Shown here: positions 16,932 to 26,348 of the stretch, piece by piece
How the letters are laid out: every line of letters starts with the position of its first letter
Numbering within the stretch: position 1 is the stretch's first letter
Assembly (NCBI GenBank): GCA_944377165.1
Contig: CALWEJ010000005.1
Coordinates: 1 to 64,000, forward strand
DNA length: 64,000 nt
Source of the DNA: an uncultured Clostridia bacterium
Lineage (GTDB): Bacteria; Bacillota; Clostridia; Christensenellales; UBA1242
Direction: 5' to 3'
Notes under the pieces: generated by a model
What the model was told of the DNA's origin: nothing
What the model saw: the letters and a program-made list of their open reading frames with translations, nothing else
The model's database searches: none
Program-made: the position numbers and the translations under genes

Positions 16932-19900
16932 ATGAAGACCAAAACTAATTTTTTTAAACTATTCTTCTGCTTTATAGCATTTGCAATTTTAAGTGTTATA
17001 TTTGCATTTGCGCCTACATTGACAACATTTGCAGCAGAAAGTGAACAACTTATAGAAAGTTATGTTTACACATTTAGTATGACTAAAATGCCTGATAGAA
17101 CTATCGATATTAGTACAGGCGCTGAATTTTTAATTCCGCTTGTTTCGGATAATGCTACTTGGACATCTTACAAAATTAAAGTGACTGACCCTGCTGGTCA
17201 AGTTCACGAGTATGACCCTAGCGCAGACAATAGCGAAAATGACTATTTCGTAGCACCTACAACTGCTAGTGCTAGCGAATATATAAAGGTTAATTCAACT
17301 GTGGCTGGCGATTATGATATTTATTATGTTCTAACAGGTGCTATCGGTACAGTGACATCTAATGCTTACACAGTGACTATTGAAAATACAACTTATGAAA
17401 TTGATTTTTCTATTTTCAATGAAGAAAATGTTGATACTGGCTTAGATGCGCTTATACCTTCACAAGTAAAAGTTGGACAATCTTATACCCTACCTGCTGG
17501 TTATATCAAAGAAACGGATAGCGAAGTAGTAGAAAATACTACAACAGCAACTTTAGTAGTCACAAATTCAAACGGTGATGAAGTTGTATTACAAGATAAC
17601 GTTCTACCTACTACAGAGGAAGAAACTTATACAGTAGAATATAGTTATGCTGGCGGAACAAATAAGCCTACAGTTTCATATACAATCAACGTTGTGAGTG
17701 AAGCAGACTACGAAGCTCCAGAAGAGACAATAGTTGTCACTCCAACATTCCCAAGCTTTGAATTAGGCGATAAAGAGATTAAATTACCAACTCTTACTGT
17801 AAATGAAAAATATTCTAATAGCACAACAAATAATGTTAAGTACAATATTAAGTCTATTACAATTAAGAAAGAGGGTAGCGATACTATTAAACAAGTATTG
17901 TCAAACAATGATTTAACTTTTGATATGACCACTTCTGCTTTCGGAGTTGAAAATTATGCTGATTTGGTAGGCAACTATACTGTCACATACGAGATTGAAA
18001 CAGCTTATACAACTGTCACTCGTAATTATCGTATAACAAATGTAAACTATGTTTCTAGTCCTGAAGTATATATGGCTTATAACTACACAGATGCAAATAA
18101 TGTAGATACAAATTATGCATATGACTTAAAGTCAACTTATGGATATAATGAAATCGTTTTACCTGCAATTTATGCTACAGACAAAGTATCTTCAAGCGAA
18201 GATTTGTTAGTAATAAGATATTTACAAAGGAATAGTGATAATCGCATTTTCTACGTAGATAATAAAGTTATTGACGGCGGTGAAATAGTTGACGTTGATG
18301 AAGCATACCTTGAGTCTCACCCTACAGTTTCTGCTAACAAAGCAGAAACTTTGACTGGTGCTAATAATGCGCAATTATTTAGATTCGCAGTTGAACCAAT
18401 AGCAAGCGATTATGAAGGCGGAGAAACGAGCGAAGAATATAAGCAAGCTATGGCTGAATATATTGAAACTTGTCAAGATTCAGCTGGCGAATATACTCTT
18501 TATTATCAAGTTTATTCAAAAGTTTCAAAGAAAACTAATTACGTTTATTCTTCTGGTACAACAAGATATACAATTACAATTGATGATGATGCAGTTTATC
18601 ACGTAGATGATGAAAGTACTCCAACAATCTCATTCAACAATTTCACAAATAGGTCAATTAAACCTAGTGAAGAGTTTACAATTAGTGTAAATGCTTCTGA
18701 CGAACAAGACACAAGATTAAAGACTGCAATGTTCTACTTCTACGGAACAGATGTTGCTGATATAACAACAAAAATTACAGGTGCTATCGCAGAAATTGAA
18801 GGTGACTCAGTTAATACAACTGGACGCACAAGCAATATCTTAGATAGTGCTGAATTCGCTACAAAATTAGGTTATACACGTTTAAAAGCAACTGAAGGAA
18901 AGACAAATACATTTGACTTCAGTTTAGAAGGCACAACTGATTATGAAGGACAATCTAATATTACAGTTGTTGCTATAGCTATTAACGATTTTGGTAATAT
19001 TGACGTAGTGACTAAGACATTAAGTTTACGTGATACTCAAGAAGATAATATTGCTCCAACAGCATCAATTATTGATGCAGGAAGCTTCACTGTAAGCGGA
19101 AGTTCATTAACTTTAAATAATATTAACCAATTTGATAGTATTAATCTTCCTACAATAACATTTGCGGACGATATCGACAATAGCCTTTCAGTTTCTGTTA
19201 TGTACTATGTACAGTCTAACGGAAAGGTAATAAATTATAAATATCCAAGCAATTATGTTTTGACAGGAAATAGTGCTAATGGCGGTACAATAACAGCTAC
19301 TGAAGCCGGCACATATTATGTAATTTATACTGCTACTGATGATGCTGGAAACACAACAACATTATTTATGAATTTTGTGGCAGAAGAAAATTCTGACCCT
19401 ATATTCGAAGTTGAAGCGGTAGGCGAAGATATTACTAATACAGGTAATACAGTATCAGCGGAGCAAGGTAGTGTAATCAACTTTTACCCAACAGTTTATT
19501 CTTCTGACCGCACTAGTGATATAACTGCGACTTATGAAAATGATATCACAGTTAGTGTTAATAATAACGGAAAGAGATATGAACCTACGGGTGATGATTT
19601 ATATTCATATAAATTCTATGAAGTAGGTAATTACGTCTTCACATTCACTCTCAATAGAGAGGGAAAAGATAGCTTAACACAAGTCGTTTACGTTAATGTG
19701 ACAGAAGCTGAATTAAAATGGGATAACGAATTTTCAATTAGTTCAACTGCAACTGCAGGTTCAACAATCGATTTAGGATATCCTACTGCATCACAAGGCG
19801 ACGAGAAAGCTGAAATTTCAGTCACTGTAAAAGCTCCAAGCAAAGACCCTGTTAATGCAACGTATGTAAACAATAACTGGACATACACAGTTCCATCTAC

Positions 19901-20654
19901 CGGCGACAATATTAACGGAACTTATACTGTCACTTATACTGCAAAGACTTCAAGTTCTACTATCAGTATGACTAAGACTTTCAGAGTAGGCGACTTACAA
20001 GCCCCTTCAATAGCACTTTTAGTTAGCGATGATAAATTAAAAGAAGATATTGTTTACAATGGTTCAAATATAAGCTATTCAATTAAGGTCGTTAAAACTC
20101 CTGCAAATGAAAGAAAAGTTGTTATTACTGTGACAAATGGAGATAAACAATTATATTCATATGAAATCTTAAATAGTTCTACAGGTTTAAGCGATAATAA
20201 TGCAACTCAATCAAGATTATGGAATAATCTATCAGTTGTATTATCAAGTGCAAATGGAACTGTCGCTAGCGAGAAAGATGGAGATATTACAACTTATACT
20301 ATCACAGGTACAGGCGAATATACTTTAACTATTTCAACATACGACGGTGAAACTGAGTCATCTAGCAACAAAGCAACTAAGACTTTAACATTTAATGTTA
20401 AATCAGAAAGCACAGTTGATGAAAAAGACGATACAGTCGTTGGAGTAGTATTAATTGTAATTTCATTACTTGTATTAGCTGGAGTTATCTTATTCTTCGC
20501 ATTCACTGGTAAAGGTGGAAAGAGCAAGAAATCGACTTCTAAACGCGAAAAATCTACAAAAGTGGAGTCTAAGAGTGAAGAAGTAGAGGAAGTTAGCGAA
20601 AATAAGGAAGATAAAACTCCTGATGAAGCTAAAACAGGCGAGATCGAAGAATAA
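16932..20654 (+). CDS. Membrane-anchored surface protein with Ig-like repeats
   Basis: A 1240-residue secreted protein. Residues 1-37 form a signal peptide (basic start, hydrophobic core, likely cleavage near TTFAA/ES). The long extracellular part is rich in Thr, Ser, Asn and Asp with beta-sandwich repeats; segments such as GTYYVIYTATDDAGNTTT resemble bacterial Ig-like or HYR-type domains. Residues about 1168-1193 form a membrane helix followed by a Lys-rich then acidic tail of about 45 residues in the cytoplasm. There is no LPXTG motif, so anchoring is by the helix. The start follows AAGGAG. Likely roles are adhesion or cell-envelope structure. It is a single gene with its own promoter and terminator. 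Confidence 0.85.
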   Translation: MKTKTNFFKLFFCFIAFAILSVIFAFAPTLTTFAAESEQLIESYVYTFSMTKMPDRTIDISTGAEFLIPLVSDNATWTSYKIKVTDPAGQVHEYDPSADNSENDYFVAPTTASASEYIKVNSTVAGDYDIYYVLTGAIGTVTSNAYTVTIENTTYEIDFSIFNEENVDTGLDALIPSQVKVGQSYTLPAGYIKETDSEVVENTTTATLVVTNSNGDEVVLQDNVLPTTEEETYTVEYSYAGGTNKPTVSYTINVVSEADYEAPEETIVVTPTFPSFELGDKEIKLPTLTVNEKYSNSTTNNVKYNIKSITIKKEGSDTIKQVLSNNDLTFDMTTSAFGVENYADLVGNYTVTYEIETAYTTVTRNYRITNVNYVSSPEVYMAYNYTDANNVDTNYAYDLKSTYGYNEIVLPAIYATDKVSSSEDLLVIRYLQRNSDNRIFYVDNKVIDGGEIVDVDEAYLESHPTVSANKAETLTGANNAQLFRFAVEPIASDYEGGETSEEYKQAMAEYIETCQDSAGEYTLYYQVYSKVSKKTNYVYSSGTTRYTITIDDDAVYHVDDESTPTISFNNFTNRSIKPSEEFTISVNASDEQDTRLKTAMFYFYGTDVADITTKITGAIAEIEGDSVNTTGRTSNILDSAEFATKLGYTRLKATEGKTNTFDFSLEGTTDYEGQSNITVVAIAINDFGNIDVVTKTLSLRDTQEDNIAPTASIIDAGSFTVSGSSLTLNNINQFDSINLPTITFADDIDNSLSVSVMYYVQSNGKVINYKYPSNYVLTGNSANGGTITATEAGTYYVIYTATDDAGNTTTLFMNFVAEENSDPIFEVEAVGEDITNTGNTVSAEQGSVINFYPTVYSSDRTSDITATYENDITVSVNNNGKRYEPTGDDLYSYKFYEVGNYVFTFTLNREGKDSLTQVVYVNVTEAELKWDNEFSISSTATAGSTIDLGYPTASQGDEKAEISVTVKAPSKDPVNATYVNNNWTYTVPSTGDNINGTYTVTYTAKTSSSTISMTKTFRVGDLQAPSIALLVSDDKLKEDIVYNGSNISYSIKVVKTPANERKVVITVTNGDKQLYSYEILNSSTGLSDNNATQSRLWNNLSVVLSSANGTVASEKDGDITTYTITGTGEYTLTISTYDGETESSSNKATKTLTFNVKSESTVDEKDDTVVGVVLIVISLLVLAGVILFFAFTGKGGKSKKSTSKREKSTKVESKSEEVEEVSENKEDKTPDEAKTGEIEE

Positions 20655-20674
20655 TTAAGTAAATTATTGAAATA

Positions 20675-20714
20675 ATAAAAGGATATTGTTTAAGTACATT
20701 ATCCTTTTTATTAA
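20675..20714 (+). terminator. Surface-protein terminator
   Basis: AAAAGGATA and TATCCTTTT form a 9-bp stem with a 14-nt loop and a T tract. Confidence 0.85.
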
Positions 20715-20861
20715 CAGTACTAAAATTTGTAATTATATAATATACGCATTTAATAATAAAATAATTTGATTATTAATAATTATTGCTTTATTAAAATTAT
20801 TTATTAATGAATAACAATTATAAAACAATATGATAAAATCGAAATGTAAATAAGGAGAATT

Positions 20862-21392
20862 ATGAACATATGGAGAGATATTTCGCCTGAGCGAATTAAT
20901 GCAGAAGATTTTGTTGCGTGCATAGAGATTCAACAGGGCGATAAAACAAAGTACGAATTAGATAAAGAAACAGGAATGTTAAAACTAGATAGAGTGCTAT
21001 ATACTAGTACAAATTATCCTATGAATTATGGTTTCATTCCGCTAACATTAAGCGAAGATAACGACCCACTAGATGTATTTGTGTTGTGTTCACAGCCATT
21101 AGCCAGATTGTCTTTAGTTAGATGTTATCCAATAGGTGTTGTCGCAATGACAGATATTAATGAACACGACGAAAAAATTATTGCTATACCATTCGGCGAC
21201 CCACAATACAATGAGTATAAAGATATTTTCGAATTGCCTAAACATATGGCACAAGAATTGGAACATTTCTTGACTGTATATAAGCAGTTAGAAAATAAAA
21301 TAGTAAATGTTGAAGCATTGCGTGGTCACGAAGATGCAATTAAAGTCATTAATGATAGCATTTTAAGATATTACAAAAACTTAAACAAATAA
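20862..21392 (+). CDS. ppa: Inorganic pyrophosphatase (family I)
   Basis: A 176-residue soluble enzyme that hydrolyses pyrophosphate to phosphate with Mg2+, pulling biosynthetic reactions forward. Family I features are visible: the YPMNYGFIPLTL strand, the metal-binding NDPLDVFVL motif (near residue 68) and a later DPQYNEYKD acidic block. Length matches bacterial family I enzymes. AAGGAG lies 6 nt before the ATG. An AT-rich upstream region holds a TAAAAT -10 element with a poor -35. It is monocistronic and shares a bidirectional terminator with uvrB. Many Firmicutes use the family II enzyme instead, so family I here is a lineage trait. Confidence 0.93.
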   Translation: MNIWRDISPERINAEDFVACIEIQQGDKTKYELDKETGMLKLDRVLYTSTNYPMNYGFIPLTLSEDNDPLDVFVLCSQPLARLSLVRCYPIGVVAMTDINEHDEKIIAIPFGDPQYNEYKDIFELPKHMAQELEHFLTVYKQLENKIVNVEALRGHEDAIKVINDSILRYYKNLNK

Positions 21393-21517
21393 AATTTCAG
21401 TAGAAGTTAACAATATTTAAGTTAAAGAAATAAAGAATGACAATATTTTAAGATAGCACTAGAACTCAAACAAATAAATTTAAGTAGTTAAACAATATTT
21501 AAACTAGTGAAATAAAA
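21393..21517. repeat. Short imperfect direct repeats after ppa
   Basis: Two related units, each reading roughly GTTA(A)ACAATATTTAA followed by about 10 nt and GAAATAAA, lie about 80 nt apart, with a third partial ACAATATTTTAA between them. No coding potential was seen. Confidence 0.4.
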
Positions 21518-21555
21518 TAAAAAAGGACTCTTATAAATAAGAATCCTTTTTTATT
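21518..21555. terminator. Bidirectional terminator, ppa / uvrB
   Basis: AAAAAAGGA and TCCTTTTTT flank an inner CTTA/TAAG stem. A and T tracts on the two sides serve both converging genes. Confidence 0.85.
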
Positions 21556-21641
21556 AGTTAAAATGAAATGACTTACAACTAATATTTTATAATTATCTAT
21601 TCAATATCTCTTTAATTATCTATTATAATTTGCTTCTATAA

Positions 21642-23597
21642 TTATCTTAGTTTACGTTTTAATTTAGCAATTTCTTCTCTTAATTTTATTGCCGTTTCGA
21701 AATCTAATTGAGAGGCAGCAGTATTCATCATACCTTTTAAACCTTCGATTTTCTTAATTATATCAGATTTAGACAATTTTTCTTCGTCTGTATCCATACG
21801 TATTTTTAATGTATCAACTATATCTTTTTTAATTGTCATAGGCTTAACATTATGAATTCTGTTATATTCAGATTGCTTATTTCTACGATAGTTTGTTTCA
21901 TCTATCGCTTGCTTCATACTGTCCGTCATATTGTCAGCATACATTATTACTTTACTTTCGCTATTACGCGCAGCTCGACCAATTATCTGTATTAGCGCAG
22001 TCGCACTACGCAAGAAACCTTCTTTATCTGCATCGAGTATTGCAACAAGTGTCACTTCAGGTAAATCAAGACCTTCTCTTAATAAGTTAATACCTATTAG
22101 TACATCAAATTCGTCTGCGCGTAATTCATTAATAATTTTAACGCGCTCCAATGTATCTATATCACTATGCAAATATTTAACTCGAATTCCGTTTTCACCG
22201 AAGTATGAGCATAAATCTTCTGCCATTTTTTTAGTAAGAGTTGTGACTAAAACTTTACCGTGCTTTTCAATATTTTTCTTAATTTCATCATACAAGTCAT
22301 CGACTTGACCAGAACTTGGACGAACAATTATTTCAGGGTCTAATAGATAAGTAGGGCGAATGATTTGTTCGACAACATTTCCTGAGATTGACAATTCATA
22401 TTCATTAGGCGTTGCTGAAACGTAAATTGCTTGTCCAATTCTATTATTATATTCTTCGAAATTTAGCGGACGATTATCATACGCACTTGGCAACCTAAAA
22501 CCATAATCGATTAGACTTGTTTTTCTCGCACGGTCACCGTTATACATACCGCGTACTTGTGGTAAAGTAATGTGACTCTCATCTACGAATAACAAAAATC
22601 CTTTAGGAAAATAGTCGAGTAGGGTATAAGGTGGTTCGCCCGGTTTTCTTCCGTCAAAGTAGCGCGAATAATTCTCGATACCTGAGCAGTAGCCCATTTC
22701 TTTCATCATCTCTAAGTCATAGTTCGTGCGCTCTTTAATACGTTGAGCTTCAATATATTTCCCCTGTTCAGTAAAATACTGCTCGCGTTTAATTGCATCT
22801 TCACGTATTTGAGATAGAGCATTCTCCAATTTTTCGCTACCGACAGCATAGTGGCTTGCAGGGAAAATACTTACGTGTTTTAATTTGCTAAGTACTTTTC
22901 CGCTAACAACTTCAAATTCACTAATATTTTCAATTTCATCGTCAAAAAATTCTACACGAATTGCCCTTTCACTGCTATCAGCTGGAAATATATCGACTAC
23001 ATCACCGCGCGCTCTAAATGTAGAACGTGTAAAGTCAATTTCATTGCGCTCGTATTGTATAGCAATCAATCGTTTAATTAATTCGTCGCGTGTTAATTTA
23101 TCTCCTATACGCAAGGATATTTGAAGATTAAAATATTCTTCAGGCGCGCCTAGTCCGTATATGCACGAAACAGAGGCAACCACAATGGTATCTGAGCGCT
23201 CTAACAAGCTACTTGTTGCACTATGACGTAATTTATCTATCTCGTCATTAACACTCATATCTTTTTCAATATATGTATCGCTTGAAACAATGTATGCTTC
23301 AGGTTGATAATAATCGTAATATGATACAAAAAACTCGACCCTATTGTTAGGGAAGAATTCTCTAAATTCATTGCATAACTGAGCTGCTAATGTCTTATTG
23401 TGCGCTAGTACAAGAGTGGGGCGGTTGACTTGAGCTATAACGTTTGCCATAGTAAAAGTTTTTCCGCTACCAGTGACACCTTTCAGTACTTGAGCAGTCA
23501 ATCCGTCGTTAATACCATCTACTAGCGATTTTATTGCTTCAGGTTGGTCGCCTGTAGGCTTGTATTTCGATACTAATTCAAATTTTCTTTCTTCCAT
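21642..23597 (-). CDS. uvrB: Excinuclease ABC subunit B
   Basis: A 651-residue DNA-damage recognition helicase of nucleotide excision repair. It takes over the lesion from UvrA and recruits UvrC. Walker A GVTGSGKT is near residue 40, the beta-hairpin segment [10 protein letters not shown] near residue 95, helicase motifs follow (for example QIIGRAARN near 545), and a C-terminal UVR domain (about 615-650) ends in a basic tail. ATG at 23597 is preferred over GTG at 23603 because the AGGTG site overlaps the GTG. It is last in an operon after two small winged-helix-like/membrane genes. uvrA is 2.7 kb away on the other strand rather than adjacent, as it often is. Confidence 0.96.
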   Translation of the reverse strand: MEERKFELVSKYKPTGDQPEAIKSLVDGINDGLTAQVLKGVTGSGKTFTMANVIAQVNRPTLVLAHNKTLAAQLCNEFREFFPNNRVEFFVSYYDYYQPEAYIVSSDTYIEKDMSVNDEIDKLRHSATSSLLERSDTIVVASVSCIYGLGAPEEYFNLQISLRIGDKLTRDELIKRLIAIQYERNEIDFTRSTFRARGDVVDIFPADSSERAIRVEFFDDEIENISEFEVVSGKVLSKLKHVSIFPASHYAVGSEKLENALSQIREDAIKREQYFTEQGKYIEAQRIKERTNYDLEMMKEMGYCSGIENYSRYFDGRKPGEPPYTLLDYFPKGFLLFVDESHITLPQVRGMYNGDRARKTSLIDYGFRLPSAYDNRPLNFEEYNNRIGQAIYVSATPNEYELSISGNVVEQIIRPTYLLDPEIIVRPSSGQVDDLYDEIKKNIEKHGKVLVTTLTKKMAEDLCSYFGENGIRVKYLHSDIDTLERVKIINELRADEFDVLIGINLLREGLDLPEVTLVAILDADKEGFLRSATALIQIIGRAARNSESKVIMYADNMTDSMKQAIDETNYRRNKQSEYNRIHNVKPMTIKKDIVDTLKIRMDTDEEKLSKSDIIKKIEGLKGMMNTAASQLDFETAIKLREEIAKLKRKLR

Positions 23598-23603
23598 ATG
23601 CAC

Positions 23604-23963
23604 CTACAAGAAAATAAATCTAATAAGAACACCGATAATACCACTTATGACAGCTAAAATACAAGTGCGACCGAGCAAAAGCAATAAATTACGTTTATTG
23701 TTAGTTAATTCGCGATGGAAACCTTCGCCTTTAATTTTTAATGAAACGCAATAGACAGGGCTACCTTTTTTATCACTCTTAAAAAGTTCAATGTAATTGT
23801 CATAACTAAGATTAGTCATTATGCGCTCAAGTTCATCTGGCTGTATCACATATCTATCAGCAGTAAAAGAAATTATTTCTCGCGGAGAAATAAGACAAGA
23901 CTTTTTGCCTTGACATTTCTCATATACATATTCCATTACATATTTTTCTTTAAAAGTTAACAT
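23604..23963 (-). CDS. Small winged-helix-like protein with C-terminal membrane segment
   Basis: A 119-residue protein of unknown function. Residues 1-80 look like a compact helical domain ending in a strand-rich wing; residues about 95-118 form one hydrophobic membrane segment. The neighbour at 23967-24335 has the same layout and a similar length, so the two are probably distant paralogues. The genes are 3 nt apart and uvrB starts within a few bases after this stop, so the three are translationally linked. A tethered DNA-binding or damage-responsive role is tempting because of uvrB, but nothing in the sequence proves DNA binding. Confidence 0.65.
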   Translation of the reverse strand: MLTFKEKYVMEYVYEKCQGKKSCLISPREIISFTADRYVIQPDELERIMTNLSYDNYIELFKSDKKGSPVYCVSLKIKGEGFHRELTNNKRNLLLLLGRTCILAVISGIIGVLIRFIFL

Positions 23964-23966
23964 AAT

Positions 23967-24335
23967 TTACAACATAATTGCGAAGAAAATGATTAAAGCT
24001 AACATAGTTCCAACGAATGACGCGATACATACGAAAAGATAGTGCAGGAAAGAGGAAGTAGTCTTTTTAGTCTTTGACTTGCCTGTCTCTTGCTCTAAAT
24101 ATATACGTGCTTTTGGTAAAAGAGAGTAGCAATACGTATTTTCTTCGCTAAATTTGATATTGATATATTCTTGTTTGCCTAAAAAATCTATTATCTCACG
24201 GATAGAATCAGCATCATATTGTGATTTTTGGTTAAGCAAAGCAATAATCTCATCACTTGAAGCAACTTTATACGTCGTTCCGCTAGCAAGTTTATTTAAT
24301 GCTTTTAGTACAGAAATAGATTTTTTATCTAACAT
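23967..24335 (-). CDS. Small winged-helix-like protein with C-terminal membrane segment (paralogue)
   Basis: A 122-residue protein. Residues 1-85 suggest a winged-helix-like domain (DEIIALLNQKS... SIREIIDFLGKQEYINIKF then a strand pair), followed by a Lys/Thr linker and a membrane helix at about 97-121. The start at 24335 replaces a 13-residue extension. The promoter TTGCAA (24369-24374), 17 nt, TATAAT (24346-24351) lies only 10 nt before the ATG, so the transcript would have a leader of about 4 nt and the GGGG upstream may not be transcribed. It heads the operon with the next small gene and uvrB. Confidence 0.65.
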   Translation of the reverse strand: MLDKKSISVLKALNKLASGTTYKVASSDEIIALLNQKSQYDADSIREIIDFLGKQEYINIKFSEENTYCYSLLPKARIYLEQETGKSKTKKTTSSFLHYLFVCIASFVGTMLALIIFFAIML

Positions 24336-24345
24336 ACTTACCCCA

Positions 24346-24374
24346 ATTATAACATTATAAAATATTTTTTGCAA
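24346..24374 (-). promoter_or_regulatory. Promoter of the uvrB operon
   Basis: On the minus strand TTGCAA, 17-nt spacer, perfect TATAAT. It gives a near-leaderless transcript starting about 4 nt before the first ATG. Confidence 0.7.
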
Positions 24375-24405
24375 TCTTTTATAAATTATTTATTTATAAT
24401 TATAA

Positions 24406-26178
24406 CTAATTAGATTGAGTAAGTTTTTTAAACTCTTTTAATTGTTCTTTTATGAAATCAAACGCAAGTTCATATGACGAATTTTGAGTTAAATCTATAC
24501 CTATATCTTTTAACATATCTACAGGATTTTTATTAGTACCATTTTTCAAAAATTCAATATATTTTTTAGCAAATGTATAATCAGACATAACTTTGTTTGC
24601 TATGATTATTGCACAAATTAATCCGGTTGAATATGAATAGACGTAATAAGGGCGATAGAAGTGCGGAATACGTGACCATTCATAAGCAAGATTTTTAGGT
24701 ATAATCATTTTTGTGCCGTAATATTTTTTATTTAACTCATAATATTTTTTATTTAATTCTTCGTAAGTTATAGGTTGTTCATTTTCAACTGCAGTGTGGG
24801 CATATAATTCGAATTCGCTAAATAAAGTTTGTCTAAATATTGTTGAACGCACCTGCTCTAAAAACTCTAGAATTAGCGCTAATTTTTCACTTTTTTTACA
24901 GTGATTTTGCATATATTGATTTAGTAATATTTCGTTTACAGTACTTGCTATTTCTGCAGCAAAAATTGTTATATTTGCTTTTTCGTATGGTTGTGAAGAT
25001 AAGAAATATTCGCTATTAATGCAGTGACCCATTTCGTGTATCAATGTTGACATAGAATTATAATCTTCAGTATAATTCATTAATATCAAAGTCTTAGCGC
25101 CATAACAATGCGAGCAATATGCACCAGACGCTTTATTTTTATTAGGTAGATAGTCTATTGATTTATCATTTAATTTTTTATTTACCTTTTCTACATAGTC
25201 ATCGCCTAAACATTTAAGAGCGGAAAGGATAGTTTCTTTTGCTTTAGTTAAGGATATTTTTCCGCCTAATTTCATTGATTCAAATAAATCGAAGTATGCA
25301 AATTTGCTGTTTTTACTAAAATTTTTCCTAAGTTGTACATATTCGTGAAGCAAAGGAAGATTTCTATTGACATTTTCAATATTTTTTTCGAAAACAACTT
25401 TTGGAATATCATCTTCGATAAGTTCAGATTCTAGTACTGAATTGAAATTTTTTAATTTAGCAAAATCTGTGTCGTGGCGTATGCTAGATAAATATAACTC
25501 GGCTAGTGTTTTATTAAATTTAGAGTAGCCGTTCATAATAGAATTAAATGCGTTTTCGCGTAAAGTTCTATCCGAGCTCGAAACATATTTTGAATATACT
25601 GCGTCGTTTACTTCGTGCGATTTGCCTTTATTATCAAGCGCATTTTCGAATGGTATTTCACTATCAGACAAAATATCAAACACGTTCGAAGAACTATTAA
25701 AAGAACGGTTGAGTTTTGATATAACAAGATTTGTAGATTCGTCTAATTTGTGTGGCTTTAGACGAATTATCTCACGTATAAAATTATCTAAATTTTTTGC
25801 TCGTTTATCAGAGAGCAAACTTTCTAAATATTCATCAGTTAATGCAAATAATTGTGGCATAACGAACGAACTCGCGCGAGTCAATTTCGAGTTCGCAATA
25901 GATAGACGTTCACTTAATTTAAGCATTTTTACGTCAGAATTATCGGTTGATAAGTTGTTTTGAATATAGAAAGCAAGTTTATTAATATCCTTACTGTATT
26001 TTGAATCAAATTCGCAATATTCAAAAAATTTATTTTTTTCACCCAATTTTCCATTAAAAGATGCTATTTTTGATATATATTCGTTAATTTTTTCAAAAGT
26101 TTTTTCAATTTCGTCGTCATTAGAGTACAATTCTAAATCCCATTTGTATTCATTAGGTATTTGATTTCGTGTTTTCAT
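24406..26178 (-). CDS. pepF: Oligoendopeptidase F (M3B metallopeptidase)
   Basis: A 590-residue cytoplasmic zinc peptidase that cleaves short peptides, contributing to peptide recycling. The catalytic HEMGH motif is near residue 381, and the downstream glutamate helix follows (around FAAEIASTVNE). The N-terminal helical domain is typical of PepF, and length matches the roughly 600-residue family. The start at 26178 is chosen because GGGGG lies 4 nt upstream; an extension of four residues begins inside that site. The promoter on the minus strand is TTGACA (26218-26223), 16 nt, TAAACT (26196-26201). It is divergent from uvrA. Confidence 0.93.
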   Translation of the reverse strand: MKTRNQIPNEYKWDLELYSNDDEIEKTFEKINEYISKIASFNGKLGEKNKFFEYCEFDSKYSKDINKLAFYIQNNLSTDNSDVKMLKLSERLSIANSKLTRASSFVMPQLFALTDEYLESLLSDKRAKNLDNFIREIIRLKPHKLDESTNLVISKLNRSFNSSSNVFDILSDSEIPFENALDNKGKSHEVNDAVYSKYVSSSDRTLRENAFNSIMNGYSKFNKTLAELYLSSIRHDTDFAKLKNFNSVLESELIEDDIPKVVFEKNIENVNRNLPLLHEYVQLRKNFSKNSKFAYFDLFESMKLGGKISLTKAKETILSALKCLGDDYVEKVNKKLNDKSIDYLPNKNKASGAYCSHCYGAKTLILMNYTEDYNSMSTLIHEMGHCINSEYFLSSQPYEKANITIFAAEIASTVNEILLNQYMQNHCKKSEKLALILEFLEQVRSTIFRQTLFSEFELYAHTAVENEQPITYEELNKKYYELNKKYYGTKMIIPKNLAYEWSRIPHFYRPYYVYSYSTGLICAIIIANKVMSDYTFAKKYIEFLKNGTNKNPVDMLKDIGIDLTQNSSYELAFDFIKEQLKEFKKLTQSN

Positions 26179-26195
26179 ATAATCCCCCATAAATT

Positions 26196-26223
26196 AGTTT
26201 ATAAACATTTAAATTTTTGTCAA
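26196..26223 (-). promoter_or_regulatory. pepF promoter
   Basis: TTGACA, 16-nt spacer and TAAACT on the minus strand. Confidence 0.65.
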
Positions 26224-26273
26224 GCATTGTATTATAACTGATTAAATAACAATAGTTAGTTAAATCTAAAAAC

Positions 26274-26302
26274 TTGAAAAAATTAAACTTTTTTGGTATA
26301 AT
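26274..26302 (+). promoter_or_regulatory. uvrA promoter
   Basis: TTGAAA (26274-26279), 17 nt, perfect TATAAT (26297-26302). No LexA-like box was recognised by eye. Confidence 0.75.
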
Positions 26303-26348
26303 ATATTTATAACAATATTGGACAAAATTAAAACTATAAGAGGAAAAT

